Shown: piece after piece, positions 1 to 9,864 of the stretch
Numbering within the stretch: the first letter of the stretch is position 1
Layout of the letters: every line of letters begins with the position of its first letter
Source: Flavobacterium hungaricum
GTDB lineage: Bacteria; Bacteroidota; Bacteroidia; Flavobacteriales; Flavobacteriaceae
DNA length: 64,000 bases
Direction of reading: 5' to 3'
Assembly (NCBI RefSeq): GCF_015182285.1
Contig: NZ_PRDM01000002.1
Span: 1,178,001 to 1,242,000, forward strand
The notes under the pieces: generated by a model
The model's input: only the letters and a program-made list of their open reading frames with translations
What the model was told of the DNA's origin: nothing
Database searches by the model: none
Program-made: the position numbers and the translations under genes

Positions 1-558
1 TCTGAAAAAGAGTTAAAAGATTTGCTGGTTCAGATAGATTCTCCTTTGGGTTTTGAAGAGGTTCGTGATAAGCTTATTGTTGAGATGTTTTATATGACAG
101 GAATGCGTCGAGCGGAATTGATAGGATTGATGGTTAAGAATGTTGATGTTTATTCTGGAGTGGTAAAAGTTTTGGGTAAAAGGAATAAAGAGCGTATAAT
201 TCCTGTTTTGCCCATTGTTGCAGATCAGCTTGGTTCTTATTTAAAGGAGAGAGAAGCGTTGAATGAGGTGGTGGATTCTGATTATTTTTTTCTTTCCAAA
301 AAAGGGTTAAAATTAAGCGAATCTTTTGTTTATCGATTAATAAATTCATACTTTAGTAGGGTCTCAGAAAAGGTGAAAAAAAGCCCGCATGTGTTACGGC
401 ATACTTTTGCTACTCATCTTTTAAATAATGGGGCAGATTTGAATTCGGTTAAAGAATTGTTAGGGCATTCGAGTTTGGCATCGACACAGGTTTATACTCA
501 TAATAGTTTGGCGGAACTAAAAAAAGTATATAAAGGTGCGCATCCTAGAAATAAGTAA
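1..558 (+). CDS. xerC: Tyrosine recombinase XerC-type, 5'-truncated by window edge
   Basis: Open from base 1, so the N-terminus lies outside the window; about 185 C-terminal residues remain. The catalytic domain of the phage-integrase family is visible: MTGMRRAEL carries the first catalytic Arg, VLGKRNKER the beta-hairpin Lys, HVLRHTFATHLL the H-x-x-R box, LLGHSSLASTQVYTH the second His and the Tyr nucleophile. XerC/D enzymes resolve chromosome dimers at dif near the terminus. The C-terminal spacing and short tail (KKVYKGAHPRNK) fit a housekeeping XerC rather than a mobile-element integrase, and the neighbour is the housekeeping hpf gene 35 bases downstream, which may be co-transcribed. The XerC versus XerD assignment is an inference. 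Confidence 0.88.
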   Translation, partial: SEKELKDLLVQIDSPLGFEEVRDKLIVEMFYMTGMRRAELIGLMVKNVDVYSGVVKVLGKRNKERIIPVLPIVADQLGSYLKEREALNEVVDSDYFFLSKKGLKLSESFVYRLINSYFSRVSEKVKKSPHVLRHTFATHLLNNGADLNSVKELLGHSSLASTQVYTHNSLAELKKVYKGAHPRNK

Positions 559-592
559 TAATTCGAAAATGTTAAATCTTAAAATTTGTATT

Positions 593-895
593 ATGAAGGT
601 AGATGTTCATGCGGTTAACTTTACTGTTGACAGAAAATTGGTCGATTTTATTCAAGAAAGAATGGGTAAATTAGAAAAATACTATGATCGTGTAGTGTCG
701 TCTGATGTTTTTTTAAAAGTTGAAAGAACGAGTGATAAGGAGAATAAGATGGTGGAGATAAAGATTAATGTTCCTGGTGACGATTTTTTAGTAAAGAAAC
801 AGTGTAAAACTTTTGAGGAGGCGGTTGAGCTTTCGGCGGAATCTTTAGAACGTTTACTTGTAAAAAGGAAAGAAAAAATAAGAGCACATATTTAA
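593..895 (+). CDS. hpf: Ribosome hibernation promoting factor (short HPF/RaiA family)
   Basis: A 100-residue protein starting MKVDVHAVNFTVDRKLVDF. It matches the single-domain HPF/YfiA family, with the beta-alpha-beta fold, the central KLEKYYDRVV helix and a basic C-terminal helix (LVKRKEKIRAH). This family binds the decoding channel of the 30S subunit and promotes ribosome dimerisation or silencing in stationary phase. I chose the ATG at 593. A longer open frame back to 536 overlaps xerC and adds residues not typical of the family. It lies directly behind xerC and ahead of the tRNA/tuf block. Confidence 0.85.
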   Translation: MKVDVHAVNFTVDRKLVDFIQERMGKLEKYYDRVVSSDVFLKVERTSDKENKMVEIKINVPGDDFLVKKQCKTFEEAVELSAESLERLLVKRKEKIRAHI

Positions 896-918
896 TTGAA
901 ATTTTTTTCGAAAAATGT

Positions 919-948
919 TTTGATTAAAAGATAAAATACCTACATTTG
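919..948 (+). promoter_or_regulatory. Flavobacterium-type promoter for the tRNA-Thr/tuf block
   Basis: TTTG at 919-922, an 18-base spacer, and TACATTTG at 941-948 match the Bacteroidota sigma-ABfr consensus TTTG-N17-20-TAnnTTTG exactly. Transcription would start near 954-956, about 30 bases before tRNA-Thr. Confidence 0.8.
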
Positions 949-949
949 C

Positions 950-976
950 AGTCCGTTAGAAATAGCGGACTTTTTT
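950..976 (+). terminator. Leader hairpin with U-tract just after the predicted start site
   Basis: AGTCCG (950-955) pairs with CGGACT (966-971), followed by a run of T (971-976). It looks like a small intrinsic terminator but sits right at the predicted transcript 5' end, before tRNA-Thr. It could be an attenuator, a 5' processing element, or the terminator of hpf read-through transcription. Confidence 0.45.
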
Positions 977-985
977 AATGTATTC

Positions 986-1059
986 GCCGATGTAGCTCAG
1001 CTGGCTAGAGCAGCTGATTTGTAATCAGCAGGTCGTGGGTTCGAGTCCCTCTATCGGCT
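986..1059 (+). tRNA. tRNA-Thr (anticodon UGU)
   Basis: The acceptor GCCGATG pairs with TATCGGC, the D-arm carries AGCTCAGCTGG, the anticodon stem GCTGA/TCAGC encloses loop TTTGTAA (anticodon TGT at 1020-1022), and the T-arm carries GGTTCGAGTCC. The 3' CCA is encoded (1060-1062), unlike the following tRNAs. An 8-bp inverted repeat (1069-1087) follows and may be a processing or pausing hairpin. Confidence 0.97.
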
Positions 1060-1186
1060 CCAGAAAAGTTTCAAATACGATTTGAAATGTGTTCTTTTAA
1101 AATATTGAAATACAATAATTTGTGTTTAAATTTTAAGGTTTTGGGTTTTGTCTAAAGTCTGGAATTTATAGTCGTGAATTATTAAA

Positions 1187-1267
1187 GGGGAGATACTCAA
1201 GCGGCCAACGAGGGCAGACTGTAAATCTGCTGTGTGAACTTCGCAGGTTCGAATCCTGCTCTCCCCA
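1187..1267 (+). tRNA. tRNA-Tyr (anticodon GUA)
   Basis: The acceptor GGGGAGA pairs with TCTCCCC. The anticodon stem GCAGA/TCTGC encloses loop CTGTAAA with anticodon GTA at 1221-1223. The enlarged variable arm (TGTGTGAACTTCGCA) is that of a class II tRNA, as expected for bacterial tRNA-Tyr. Confidence 0.97.
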
Positions 1268-1273
1268 CAAAAA

Positions 1274-1352
1274 AAAAGAAGTTGAGATTTTGGATTGTAG
1301 GTTTTGGATTTAAAATCTGAGATCTAAATTCAAGAATCTGAAATCAGAACTC
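1274..1352 (+). repeat. AT-rich degenerate repeat spacer between tRNA-Tyr and tRNA-Thr
   Basis: Low-complexity sequence built from variants of GATTTTGGATT, AAATCTGAGATC and GAATCTGAAATC, with self-complementary parts (GGATTTAAAATC and AAATCTGAGATCTAAATT). It occupies the place where E. coli has glyT, and no tRNA fold is present in it. Similar AAATCTGAAATC tracts are common between Flavobacterium genes (general knowledge). Confidence 0.4.
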
Positions 1353-1355
1353 TCT

Positions 1356-1427
1356 GCCGACTTAGCTCAGGGGTAGAGTGCTTCCTTGGTAAGGAAGAGG
1401 TCACGGGTTCAAATCCCGTAGTTGGCT
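1356..1427 (+). tRNA. tRNA-Thr (anticodon GGU)
   Basis: The acceptor GCCGACT pairs with AGTTGGC (one G-U pair). The anticodon stem CTTCC/GGAAG encloses loop TTGGTAA with anticodon GGT, and the T-arm carries GGGTTCAAATCCC. No encoded CCA. It is 55 bases upstream of tuf and presumably co-transcribed with it. Confidence 0.97.
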
Positions 1428-1482
1428 CAAGTAAGTAGGAAATTGAAAATTAATATATAACTAAGATTAAAAATTAAGTAAA

Positions 1483-2670
1483 ATGGCAAAGGAGAATTTT
1501 AATCGTTCCAAACCGCACTTAAACATAGGTACAATTGGACACGTGGATCACGGAAAAACTACATTAACTGCAGCAATTACAAAAGTATTGTCTGATGCTG
1601 GTTACTGTCAAGCAAAATCGTTTGATCAAATCGATAACGCTCCAGAGGAGAAAGAAAGAGGTATTACTATTAATACATCACACGTAGAGTACGAAACTGC
1701 TAACCGTCACTACGCTCACGTTGACTGTCCAGGTCACGCGGATTACGTAAAGAACATGGTTACTGGTGCTGCTCAAATGGACGGAGCTATCTTAGTAGTT
1801 GCTGCTACAGATGGTCCAATGCCACAAACTCGTGAGCACATCCTTTTAGGTCGTCAGGTTGGTATTCCAAGAATCGTTGTTTTCATGAACAAAGTGGATA
1901 TGGTTGATGATGCTGAGTTGTTAGAGCTTGTTGAAATGGAAATTAGAGATTTATTATCTTTCTACGAATATGATGGAGATAATGGTCCTGTAGTTCAAGG
2001 TTCTGCTTTAGGAGGATTGAATAATGATCCTGCTTGGGTACCAAAAATCATTGAATTAATGGATGCTGTTGATGCTTGGATCGAAGAGCCAGTGCGTGAC
2101 GTAGCAAAACCATTCTTGATGCCGGTTGAAGACGTATTTACAATTACAGGTCGTGGAACTGTTGCTACAGGTCGTATCGAAACTGGTATTGCTAATACAG
2201 GTGATGCTGTTGAAATCATTGGTATGGGAGCTGATAAATTAACTTCTACTATTACAGGAGTTGAGATGTTCCGTAAAATCCTTGATAGAGGTGAAGCTGG
2301 AGATAACGTAGGTTTATTGTTAAGAGGTATTGATAAAGAATCTATCAAAAGAGGAATGGTTATCATTAAGCCAGGATCAGTAAAACCACACGCTACTTTC
2401 AAAGCTGAGGTTTATATCTTGAAAAAAGAAGAAGGTGGACGTCATACTCCATTCCACAATAACTACCGTCCACAGTTCTACGTACGTACAACTGACGTAA
2501 CAGGAGTTATTACTTTACCAGAAGGAGTAGAGATGGTAATGCCAGGAGATAACTTGACTATCAATGTTGCTTTATTAAGCCCAATCGCAATGAGCGTAGG
2601 TTTACGTTTTGCTATCCGTGAAGGTGGTAGAACTGTAGGTGCAGGTCAGGTGACTGAAATCATAGGATAA
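1483..2670 (+). CDS. tuf: Elongation factor Tu
   Basis: A 395-residue translation GTPase that delivers aminoacyl-tRNA to the ribosomal A site. The N-terminus [20 protein letters not shown] leads into the P-loop GHVDHGKT. Further G motifs are the RGITIN switch I region, DCPGH (G3), NKVD (G4) and SAL (G5), followed by the two beta-barrel domains ending in [10 protein letters not shown]. Length and content are normal for Bacteroidota EF-Tu. It is preceded by three tRNAs and followed by a terminator and tRNA-Trp. Codon use is strongly biased (GGT, CGT, ATC, AAC), as for a highly expressed gene. Confidence 0.99.
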   Translation: MAKENFNRSKPHLNIGTIGHVDHGKTTLTAAITKVLSDAGYCQAKSFDQIDNAPEEKERGITINTSHVEYETANRHYAHVDCPGHADYVKNMVTGAAQMDGAILVVAATDGPMPQTREHILLGRQVGIPRIVVFMNKVDMVDDAELLELVEMEIRDLLSFYEYDGDNGPVVQGSALGGLNNDPAWVPKIIELMDAVDAWIEEPVRDVAKPFLMPVEDVFTITGRGTVATGRIETGIANTGDAVEIIGMGADKLTSTITGVEMFRKILDRGEAGDNVGLLLRGIDKESIKRGMVIIKPGSVKPHATFKAEVYILKKEEGGRHTPFHNNYRPQFYVRTTDVTGVITLPEGVEMVMPGDNLTINVALLSPIAMSVGLRFAIREGGRTVGAGQVTEIIG

Positions 2671-2686
2671 TCCTATAAAAATTATA

Positions 2687-2726
2687 AAAAGCCAGTTGAT
2701 TTTCTTAACTGATATCACTGGCTTTT
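2687..2726 (+). terminator. Hairpin terminator after tuf
   Basis: AAAAGCCAGT (2687-2696) pairs with ACTGGCTTTT (2717-2726), with an inner TGAT/ATCA helix. It ends 4 bases before tRNA-Trp, so it may act as partial terminator or as the 5' processing signal of that tRNA. Confidence 0.6.
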
Positions 2727-2730
2727 AATT

Positions 2731-2801
2731 ACGGGCGTAGTTCAAGGGTAGAATAGCGGTCTCCAAAACCGTTGATGGGGGTTCGAATCCCTCCGCCCGT
2801 G
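2731..2801 (+). tRNA. tRNA-Trp (anticodon CCA)
   Basis: The acceptor ACGGGCG pairs with CGCCCGT, loop CTCCAAA has anticodon CCA at 2763-2765, and the T-arm carries GGGGTTCGAATCCC. It lies between tuf and secE, 18 bases before secE, so it is probably cut from a precursor that continues into secE-nusG. Confidence 0.97.
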
Positions 2802-2819
2802 CAATAAAAAATAGATCAA

Positions 2820-3017
2820 ATGACAAAAGTTACTAATTATTTATCAGAGGCCTTCGAAGAGTTAAAGTCGAATGTTACTTGGCCAGCTTGGGCTGAAGTT
2901 CAGAAATTAACAATTGTTGTAGCTGTATTTTCTGTTCTGTTTGCCTTAGCAACTTGGGGAGTTGACGAATTATTTGCTAAAGCTTTGGCTGGATTTTTTA
3001 ACTGGTTAAAAGCGTAA
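2820..3017 (+). CDS. secE: Preprotein translocase subunit SecE
   Basis: A 65-residue single-span protein. An amphipathic N-terminal helix (YLSEAFEELKSNVTWPAW) is followed by the typical TWPAWAEVQKLT hinge and one membrane helix (about residues 30-50). SecE clamps SecY in the SecYEG channel of the inner membrane. Its position immediately before nusG is the classic bacterial arrangement. Short single-span SecE is normal outside the gammaproteobacteria. Confidence 0.95.
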   Translation: MTKVTNYLSEAFEELKSNVTWPAWAEVQKLTIVVAVFSVLFALATWGVDELFAKALAGFFNWLKA

Positions 3018-3027
3018 TTTTTTTGTG

Positions 3028-3579
3028 ATGGCAGATAATAATGTGAAAAAATGGTATGTAGTTAGAGCTGTTAGTGGTCAAGAGAATAAAGTGAAAGCTT
3101 ATATCGAGACTGAAATAGCTAGGCTGGGTATGGAAGATTATGTTTCTCAAGTTTTAGTTCCAACTGAAAAAGTAGTAACTGTAAAAGAAGGGAAAAAATT
3201 GTCTAAGGATAAAGTTTACTTTCCTGGATATGTAATGATTGAAGCGAACCTGGTTGGAGAGATTCCTCATATTATTAAGTCAATTACAAGTGTTATTGGT
3301 TTTTTAGGAGAAACTAAAGGTGGAGAGCCTGTTCCTTTGAGGCTTTCAGAGGTTAATCGTATGCTAGGTAAGGTCGATGAGCTTACTGTTAGTACAGATA
3401 CTCGTTCTATTCCATTTACTGTTGGAGAAACTGTCAAAGTTATTGATGGACCTTTTAACGGCTTTAATGGATCGGTTGAAAAAATCAATGAAGAAAAGCG
3501 TAAACTTGAAGTAATGGTTAAGATTTTCGGAAGAAAAACACCATTAGAATTAAGTTTTATGCAAGTTGAAAAAGTATAA
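3028..3579 (+). CDS. nusG: Transcription termination/antitermination factor NusG
   Basis: About 183 residues. The N-terminal NGN domain starts KKWYVVRAVSGQENKVKAYI, with a central VYFPGYVMIE motif. The C-terminal KOW domain reads FTVGETVKVIDGPFNGFNG. NusG binds RNA polymerase clamp helices and couples it to ribosomes or Rho. The ATG at 3028 is preferred over an overlapping GTG three bases upstream. It is 10 bases downstream of secE and ahead of the ribosomal protein genes. Confidence 0.97.
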   Translation: MADNNVKKWYVVRAVSGQENKVKAYIETEIARLGMEDYVSQVLVPTEKVVTVKEGKKLSKDKVYFPGYVMIEANLVGEIPHIIKSITSVIGFLGETKGGEPVPLRLSEVNRMLGKVDELTVSTDTRSIPFTVGETVKVIDGPFNGFNGSVEKINEEKRKLEVMVKIFGRKTPLELSFMQVEKV

Positions 3580-3646
3580 TTTTTTGTTACATATATAATA
3601 ACCATTGTAATCGCTTCCATTGATTACAGTGTTAAATTTTTTAAAA

Positions 3647-4084
3647 ATGGCTAAAGAAATTAGTAAGGTAGTTAAACTACAAGTTAAGGGAGGTGCTGCG
3701 AATCCGTCGCCACCGGTTGGACCTGCTTTAGGAGCTGCTGGGGTAAACATCATGGAGTTCTGTAAGCAGTTTAATGCTAGAACTCAGGATAAACCTGGCA
3801 AAATTTGTCCAGTGCAAATCACTGTGTACAAAGACAAATCATTCGATTTTGTTGTTAAGACTCCTCCAGCAGCGGTTCAGTTAATGGAAGCTGCAAAGCT
3901 AAAATCTGGTTCTGGTGAGCCTAATCGTAAAAAAGTAGCTAGTGTTACTTGGGAACAAATTAGAACTATTGCTGAAGACAAAATGCCAGACTTAAATGCT
4001 TTTACAATCGAAAAAGCAATGAGTATGGTCGCTGGAACAGCTAGATCTATGGGTATAACTGTATCAGGAGATGCTCCTTTTTAA
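3647..4084 (+). CDS. rplK: 50S ribosomal protein L11
   Basis: A 145-residue protein starting [20 protein letters not shown], with the N-terminal [20 protein letters not shown] segment (the thiostrepton-region proline-rich fold) and the C-terminal rRNA-binding domain containing [20 protein letters not shown]. It builds the GTPase-associated centre of the 50S subunit with L10 and L7/L12. The ATG at 3647 fits the family; an upstream in-frame start at 3620 would add nine non-conserved residues. First gene of the rplK-rplA-rplJ-rplL series. Confidence 0.98.
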   Translation: MAKEISKVVKLQVKGGAANPSPPVGPALGAAGVNIMEFCKQFNARTQDKPGKICPVQITVYKDKSFDFVVKTPPAAVQLMEAAKLKSGSGEPNRKKVASVTWEQIRTIAEDKMPDLNAFTIEKAMSMVAGTARSMGITVSGDAPF

Positions 4085-4097
4085 TTAAGAAAAAGAC

Positions 4098-4787
4098 ATG
4101 GCAAAATTAACAAAAAAGCAAAAAGAGGCTGCTTCAAAAATTGAAAAGAACAAATTATACTCTCTAAAAGATGCTGCGGCATTATTGAAAGTTGTTGCTT
4201 CTGCAAAATTTGATGAGTCTGTTGATATCGCAGTTCGTTTGGGTGTAGATCCAAGAAAAGCGAATCAAATGGTTAGAGGTGTAGTTACATTACCTCACGG
4301 AACTGGTAAAGACGTTAAAGTATTAGCATTGGTTACTCCAGACAAAGAAGCGGAAGCTAGAGAAGCTGGAGCAGATCACGTTGGTCTTGACGATTACTTA
4401 CAAAAAATTAAAGACGGTTGGACAGATGTTGATGTAATCATCACTATGCCTGCTGTTATGGGTAAATTAGGTCCATTAGGTCGTATTTTAGGACCAAGAG
4501 GTTTAATGCCAAACCCTAAAACAGGTACTGTAACTATGGATGTTGCAAAAGCTGTTCAAGAGGTTAAAGCTGGTAAAATTGACTTTAAAGTTGATAAAAC
4601 TGGTATCGTTCACGCAGGAATTGGTAAAGTTTCTTTTGGAGCTGAGCAAATTGTTGACAACGCACACGAAATTATTCAAACATTAATAAAACTTAAACCA
4701 ACTGCTGCTAAAGGTACATACATCAAAGGTATTCACCTTACAAGCACTATGAGTCCTGCTATTGCATTAGACCCAAAGGCAGTATAA
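4098..4787 (+). CDS. rplA: 50S ribosomal protein L1
   Basis: A 229-residue protein of normal length. Diagnostic segments are [20 protein letters not shown], the [20 protein letters not shown] motif and a C-terminal [14 protein letters not shown]1 forms the mobile L1 stalk at the E site, and in many bacteria it represses its own operon by binding the L11-L1 mRNA. It follows rplK by 13 bases. I did not find an obvious L1-binding mimic in the leader by eye. Confidence 0.98.
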   Translation: MAKLTKKQKEAASKIEKNKLYSLKDAAALLKVVASAKFDESVDIAVRLGVDPRKANQMVRGVVTLPHGTGKDVKVLALVTPDKEAEAREAGADHVGLDDYLQKIKDGWTDVDVIITMPAVMGKLGPLGRILGPRGLMPNPKTGTVTMDVAKAVQEVKAGKIDFKVDKTGIVHAGIGKVSFGAEQIVDNAHEIIQTLIKLKPTAAKGTYIKGIHLTSTMSPAIALDPKAV

Positions 4788-4809
4788 TTGGTAGTTAAAA
4801 ATTTTTAGT

Positions 4810-5313
4810 ATGACTAGAGAAGAAAAATCAATCGCGATTGAAAATTTAACTGCGCAGTTAGCTGGTACAAATATCATTTATGTATCTGATATTTCTGGTT
4901 TAAACGCAGAAACAACTTCAAACTTACGTAGAGCTTGTTTTAAAGCAGGTATCAAATTAGAAGTTGTAAAGAACACTTTGCTTGCAAAAGCAATGGAAGC
5001 TTCTGCTAATGATTATGGTGATTTACCTACAGTTTTAACTGGTAACAGTGCTATTTTCATTTCTGATGTTGCTAACGCACCTGGAAAAATTATCAAAGAT
5101 TTCCGTAAGAAATCTGATAAACCAGTTTTAAAAGGAGCATACATCAATTCTGAAGTATATATTGGAGATAACCAATTAGATGCATTAGCAACTATCAAAT
5201 CAAAAGAAGAGTTACTTGGAGAAATTATTGGATTATTACAATCTCCAGCTCAAAGAATTATTTCTGCTTTACAAAACAAATTCGCTGGAAGCGAAGAAGA
5301 AACTGAAGCATAA
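4810..5313 (+). CDS. rplJ: 50S ribosomal protein L10
   Basis: A 167-residue protein starting MTREEKSIAIENLTAQLAGT. It has the SDISGLNAETTSNLRRACF and VVKNTLLAKAMEA segments of the L10 family, followed by a long C-terminal helix (EIIGLLQSPAQRIISALQNK) that carries L7/L12 dimers. It is the base of the L7/L12 stalk. It lies between rplA (22 bases) and rplL (93 bases). Confidence 0.97.
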   Translation: MTREEKSIAIENLTAQLAGTNIIYVSDISGLNAETTSNLRRACFKAGIKLEVVKNTLLAKAMEASANDYGDLPTVLTGNSAIFISDVANAPGKIIKDFRKKSDKPVLKGAYINSEVYIGDNQLDALATIKSKEELLGEIIGLLQSPAQRIISALQNKFAGSEEETEA

Positions 5314-5321
5314 TAATCAAA

Positions 5322-5343
5322 ACAAGGGAGCTTATTTCCTTGT
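5322..5343 (+). promoter_or_regulatory. Small hairpin between rplJ and rplL
   Basis: ACAAGG (5322-5327) pairs with CCTTGT (5338-5343) around a 10-base loop in the 93-base rplJ-rplL gap. It lacks a T-run, so read-through or RNA processing is more likely than termination. L7/L12 is needed in several copies per L10, and a gap element could tune that ratio (inference). Confidence 0.35.
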
Positions 5344-5406
5344 AGCTTAATTAGCGCACAATAATTAAATTATATTTTTTACAAATCATTTTAAACGATA
5401 GAGAAA

Positions 5407-5778
5407 ATGGCAGATTTGAAACAATTCGCAGAACAATTAGTTAACTTAACAGTTAAAGAAGTTAACGAATTAGCAACAATATTAAAAGATGAGTATGGTA
5501 TCGAGCCTGCTGCTGCAGCTGTAGTAGTTGCTGCTGGTGGTGGAGAAGGTGCTGCTGAAGAAGCACAAACTGAATTTACAGTTGTATTGAAAGAAGCTGG
5601 TGCTTCTAAATTAGCAGTTGTGAAATTAGTAAAAGAACTTACAGGTTTAGGTCTTAAAGAAGCTAAAGATGTAGTTGACGGTGCTCCATCAAACGTAAAA
5701 GAAGGTGTTTCTAAAGAAGAGGCTGAAGGTCTTAAAAAATCATTAGAAGAAGCTGGAGCTGTAGTTGAGCTTAAATAA
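5407..5778 (+). CDS. rplL: 50S ribosomal protein L7/L12
   Basis: A 123-residue acidic stalk protein. The N-terminal dimerisation helices ([20 protein letters not shown]) are followed by an Ala/Gly-rich hinge ([19 protein letters not shown]) and the C-terminal factor-binding domain with [20 protein letters not shown]. It recruits EF-Tu and EF-G to the ribosome. It is followed by a clear terminator, so rplL ends a transcript unit before rpoB. Confidence 0.98.
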   Translation: MADLKQFAEQLVNLTVKEVNELATILKDEYGIEPAAAAVVVAAGGGEGAAEEAQTEFTVVLKEAGASKLAVVKLVKELTGLGLKEAKDVVDGAPSNVKEGVSKEEAEGLKKSLEEAGAVVELK

Positions 5779-5799
5779 TTTAACTCAGTTTTAAAACTA

Positions 5800-5843
5800 G
5801 GTTTAGGTCTTGAGTCATAAGCTCAATGGCCTAAACCATTTTT
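5800..5843 (+). terminator. Intrinsic terminator between rplL and rpoB
   Basis: GGTTTAGG (5800-5807) pairs with CCTAAACC (5830-5837), with an inner TTGAG/CTCAA helix, and is followed by ATTTTT. The remaining roughly 200 bases up to rpoB are very AT-rich. No perfect TAnnTTTG box was found there, so rpoB may depend on partial read-through. Confidence 0.75.
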
Positions 5844-6041
5844 CGTATAATAAAATATATAAAATTTTATTAGCAAATAGTTTAAAATACATAGAGTTTT
5901 TGATCAATACGAAGAAAAAAAATTAAACTTAGAATTTTCGTTTATTTTTAAAGATGTATTGATTTTAAAAAGAAAGTATAAATTAAACAATGTGTTTTTA
6001 CACAAAAATCTACTTTTTTTTAATCAAAATTTTGTTCATTG

Positions 6042-9000
6042 ATGATAACAAATCAGACTGAAAGATTGAATTTTGCCTCTACAAAAAATATTCCTGACTA
6101 TCCGGATTTTCTAGATGTTCAGGTTAAATCCTTTAAAGATTTTTTTCAATTAGAAACTAAATCAGACGAGAGAGGCAACGAAGGATTGTACAATACCTTC
6201 ATGGAAAACTTCCCAATTACAGATACAAGAAATAACTTTGTATTGGAATTCCTTGATTATTTTGTAGATCCGCCGCGTTATACAATTCAAGAATGTATAG
6301 AGAGAGGTCTTACCTATAGTGTACCTTTAAAAGCTAGGTTGAAACTATATTGTACAGATCCGGAACACGAAGATTTTGAAACTATTGTACAAGATGTTTA
6401 TCTTGGTACAATTCCTTATATGACTCCAAGCGGTACTTTTGTTATCAATGGTGCTGAGCGTGTAGTAGTATCTCAATTACACCGTTCTCCTGGGGTTTTC
6501 TTTGGACAATCATTCCACGCAAACGGAACTAAACTTTATTCTGCCAGAGTAATTCCTTTTAAAGGATCTTGGATAGAATTTTCTACAGATATCAACAGTG
6601 TTATGTACGCTTATATCGATAGAAAGAAAAAATTACCTGTTACAACTTTATTCCGTGCTATTGGATTCGAAAGAGATAAAGATATCCTTGAGATTTTCGA
6701 CTTAGCAGAAGAAATTAAAGTTTCTAAAACAGGTATCAAAAAATATATTGGAAGAAGACTTGCTGCACGTGTATTGAATACATGGCATGAGGATTTCGTT
6801 GATGAAGATACTGGAGAGGTAGTTTCTATCGAACGTAACGAAATCATCCTTGATCGTGATACTATTATCGATAAAGATAATGTTGAAGAGATCATTGATT
6901 CTAACGTTAAATCTATTTTGTTACACAAAGAGGATAATAATCAAGCAGATTATGCTATTATCCACAATACATTACAAAAAGATCCAACAAACTCTGAAAA
7001 AGAAGCTGTAGAGCACATTTACCGTCAGTTGCGTAACGCTGAACCGCCTGATGAGGAAACTGCTCGTGGTATTATAGATAAATTGTTCTTCTCTGACCAA
7101 CGTTACAACTTAGGTGAGGTAGGTCGTTACAGAATGAACAAAAAATTAAATTTAGATATCCCAATGGATAAGCAAGTGCTTACTAAAGAGGATATCATTA
7201 CTATTGTAAAATATTTGATCGAATTGATCAACTCTAAAGCAGAGATTGATGATATTGATCACTTATCAAACCGTCGTGTTAGAACAGTTGGTGAACAATT
7301 GTCTCAACAATTCGGTGTTGGTTTAGCACGTATGGCTAGAACTATTCGTGAGAGAATGAACGTTAGAGATAACGAGGTGTTTACACCAATCGATTTGATT
7401 AATGCTAAAACATTATCTTCGGTTATCAACTCTTTCTTTGGTACTAACCAGTTGTCTCAATTTATGGATCAAACGAATCCATTAGCTGAGATTACACACA
7501 AAAGAAGACTTTCTGCACTTGGACCAGGTGGACTTTCGAGAGAAAGAGCTGGTTTCGAGGTTCGTGACGTTCACTACACACACTATGGTCGTTTATGTCC
7601 GATTGAAACTCCGGAGGGACCAAACATTGGTTTGATTTCATCTCTTGGTGTTTATGCAAAGGTAAACGGAATGGGATTCATTGAAACTCCATACCGTAAA
7701 GTAACTAATGGTGTAGTTGATTTAGAAAGTACTCCAATTTACTTAAGTGCTGAAGAAGAAGAAGGTAAAATGATTGCTCAGGCAAACATTGAAATGGATG
7801 AAAGTGGTAAAATTACAGCTAGCAATGTTATTGCTCGTGAGGAGGGTGACTTCCCAGTTGTTGAGCCAAATGTAGTTCATTATACAGACGTTGCACCGAA
7901 CCAGATCGCTTCAATTTCGGCTTCATTGATTCCTTTCTTGGAGCATGATGATGCGAACCGTGCGTTGATGGGATCTAACATGATGCGTCAGGCGGTTCCG
8001 TTGATCCGTCCTGAAGCTCCGATTGTTGGTACAGGTTTAGAGCGTCAGGTAGCTTCAGATTCGAGAGTATTAATCAATGCTGAAGGGCATGGAACTGTTG
8101 AATATGTTGATGCAAATATCATTACTATTAAATACGATCGTACAGAAGACGAGAGAATGGTTAGTTTTGATGCTGATGAGAAAACATACAACTTAATTAA
8201 ATTTAGAAAAACCAATCAAGGTACAAGTATCAACCTGAAACCAATCGTAAGAAAAGGGGACAGAGTTATTCCTGGACAAGTATTGTCAGAAGGATATGCT
8301 ACTCAAAATGGTGAATTAGCTTTAGGTAGAAACTTAAAAGTTGCGTTCATGCCATGGAAAGGGTACAACTTCGAGGATGCGATTGTAATTTCTGAAAAAG
8401 TAGTTCGCGATGATATTTTTACATCTATCCACGTTGATGATTATTCATTAGAGGTTAGAGATACTAAGTTAGGAAACGAAGAGTTAACAAACGATATTCC
8501 TAACGTTTCTGAAGAAGCTACTAAAGATTTAGATGAAAACGGTATGATTAGAATTGGAGCAGAGGTTAAACCTGGCGACATTTTGATCGGAAAAATTACA
8601 CCAAAAGGAGAATCAGATCCTACTCCAGAAGAAAAATTGCTTCGTGCAATCTTCGGGGATAAAGCAGGTGATGTAAAAGATGCTTCATTAAAAGCTTCTC
8701 CATCTTTACACGGTGTAGTTCTTGACAAAAAATTATTTGCAAGAGCCGTAAAAGATAAACGTAAACGTACTCAGGATAAAGATGCTTTAGGCGCTTTAGA
8801 AATGGAATTCGAAACTAAATTTGTTGAATTAAAAGACAGATTGGTTGAAAAATTATTCTTGATCGTAAACGGAAAAACATCTCAGGGTGTAATGAATGAT
8901 TTGGGTGAAGAAGTTTTACCAAAAGGTAAAAAATATACTCAAAAAATGCTTTACGCAGTAGAAGATTTTGCTCACTTAAGCAAAGGTCAATGGGTTGCTG

Positions 9001-9854
9001 ATGACGCTACAAATAAAATGGTTAATGATTTGATTCATAACTATAAAATTAAGCTGAACGACTTACAAGGATCTTTAAGAAGAGAAAAATTCACTATTAC
9101 AGTTGGGGATGAATTACCATCTGGAATCTTGAAATTAGCGAAGATTTATATTGCTAAAAAACGTAAGTTGAAAGTAGGGGATAAAATGGCAGGACGTCAC
9201 GGTAACAAAGGTATTGTTGCTAGAATCGTTCGTCATGAAGATATGCCTTTCTTAGAAGACGGAACACCAGTAGATATCGTATTGAATCCACTTGGGGTAC
9301 CTTCACGTATGAACATTGGTCAGATTTATGAGACTGTTCTTGGATGGGCTGGTATGAACTTGGGTAGAAAATTTGCTACTCCAATTTTTGACGGTGCTTC
9401 TCTAGACGAGATCAACGCTTTGACTGATGAAGCTAACGTACCACGTTTTGGACATACATACCTTTATGATGGTGGAACTGGAGAGCGTTTTGCACAAAAA
9501 GCTACTGTGGGTGTAATTTACATGCTTAAATTAGGACACATGGTTGATGATAAGATGCACGCACGTTCTATCGGGCCATACTCATTAATTACGCAGCAGC
9601 CATTAGGAGGTAAAGCGCAATTTGGAGGTCAGCGTTTTGGAGAGATGGAGGTTTGGGCACTTGAAGCTTATGGAGCATCAAGTACACTTCGTGAAATCTT
9701 AACAGTTAAATCTGACGACGTTATTGGTAGAGCTAAAACTTACGAAGCTATCGTTAAGGGTGAGTCTATGCCAGAACCAGGTTTACCAGAATCATTTAAT
9801 GTATTGATGCACGAATTGAAAGGTCTTGGACTTGATATTCGTTTAGAAGAATAG
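6042..9854 (+). CDS. rpoB: DNA-directed RNA polymerase subunit beta
   Basis: A 1270-residue beta subunit. The rifampicin region reads [20 protein letters not shown] followed by [13 protein letters not shown]; all usual sensitive-type residues are present. Other landmarks are [42 protein letters not shown] and the C-terminal [17 protein letters not shown]. The ATG at 6042 is taken as the start; a TTG directly before it is in frame but less likely. It is separated from rpoC by an unusually long 247-base gap holding a large hairpin. Confidence 0.99.
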   Translation: MITNQTERLNFASTKNIPDYPDFLDVQVKSFKDFFQLETKSDERGNEGLYNTFMENFPITDTRNNFVLEFLDYFVDPPRYTIQECIERGLTYSVPLKARLKLYCTDPEHEDFETIVQDVYLGTIPYMTPSGTFVINGAERVVVSQLHRSPGVFFGQSFHANGTKLYSARVIPFKGSWIEFSTDINSVMYAYIDRKKKLPVTTLFRAIGFERDKDILEIFDLAEEIKVSKTGIKKYIGRRLAARVLNTWHEDFVDEDTGEVVSIERNEIILDRDTIIDKDNVEEIIDSNVKSILLHKEDNNQADYAIIHNTLQKDPTNSEKEAVEHIYRQLRNAEPPDEETARGIIDKLFFSDQRYNLGEVGRYRMNKKLNLDIPMDKQVLTKEDIITIVKYLIELINSKAEIDDIDHLSNRRVRTVGEQLSQQFGVGLARMARTIRERMNVRDNEVFTPIDLINAKTLSSVINSFFGTNQLSQFMDQTNPLAEITHKRRLSALGPGGLSRERAGFEVRDVHYTHYGRLCPIETPEGPNIGLISSLGVYAKVNGMGFIETPYRKVTNGVVDLESTPIYLSAEEEEGKMIAQANIEMDESGKITASNVIAREEGDFPVVEPNVVHYTDVAPNQIASISASLIPFLEHDDANRALMGSNMMRQAVPLIRPEAPIVGTGLERQVASDSRVLINAEGHGTVEYVDANIITIKYDRTEDERMVSFDADEKTYNLIKFRKTNQGTSINLKPIVRKGDRVIPGQVLSEGYATQNGELALGRNLKVAFMPWKGYNFEDAIVISEKVVRDDIFTSIHVDDYSLEVRDTKLGNEELTNDIPNVSEEATKDLDENGMIRIGAEVKPGDILIGKITPKGESDPTPEEKLLRAIFGDKAGDVKDASLKASPSLHGVVLDKKLFARAVKDKRKRTQDKDALGALEMEFETKFVELKDRLVEKLFLIVNGKTSQGVMNDLGEEVLPKGKKYTQKMLYAVEDFAHLSKGQWVADDATNKMVNDLIHNYKIKLNDLQGSLRREKFTITVGDELPSGILKLAKIYIAKKRKLKVGDKMAGRHGNKGIVARIVRHEDMPFLEDGTPVDIVLNPLGVPSRMNIGQIYETVLGWAGMNLGRKFATPIFDGASLDEINALTDEANVPRFGHTYLYDGGTGERFAQKATVGVIYMLKLGHMVDDKMHARSIGPYSLITQQPLGGKAQFGGQRFGEMEVWALEAYGASSTLREILTVKSDDVIGRAKTYEAIVKGESMPEPGLPESFNVLMHELKGLGLDIRLEE

Positions 9855-9864
9855 TAAAAGTTTT

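Noticed and set aside
1995..2402. Long reverse-strand open frame inside tuf
   Set aside because: Shadow of the biased tuf codons; sequence is low-complexity and has no start context. The same holds for reverse frames inside rpoB, rpoC and rplJ.
5838..6041. Promoter directly before rpoB
   Set aside because: No full TAnnTTTG box with spaced TTTG found; only AT-rich near matches.
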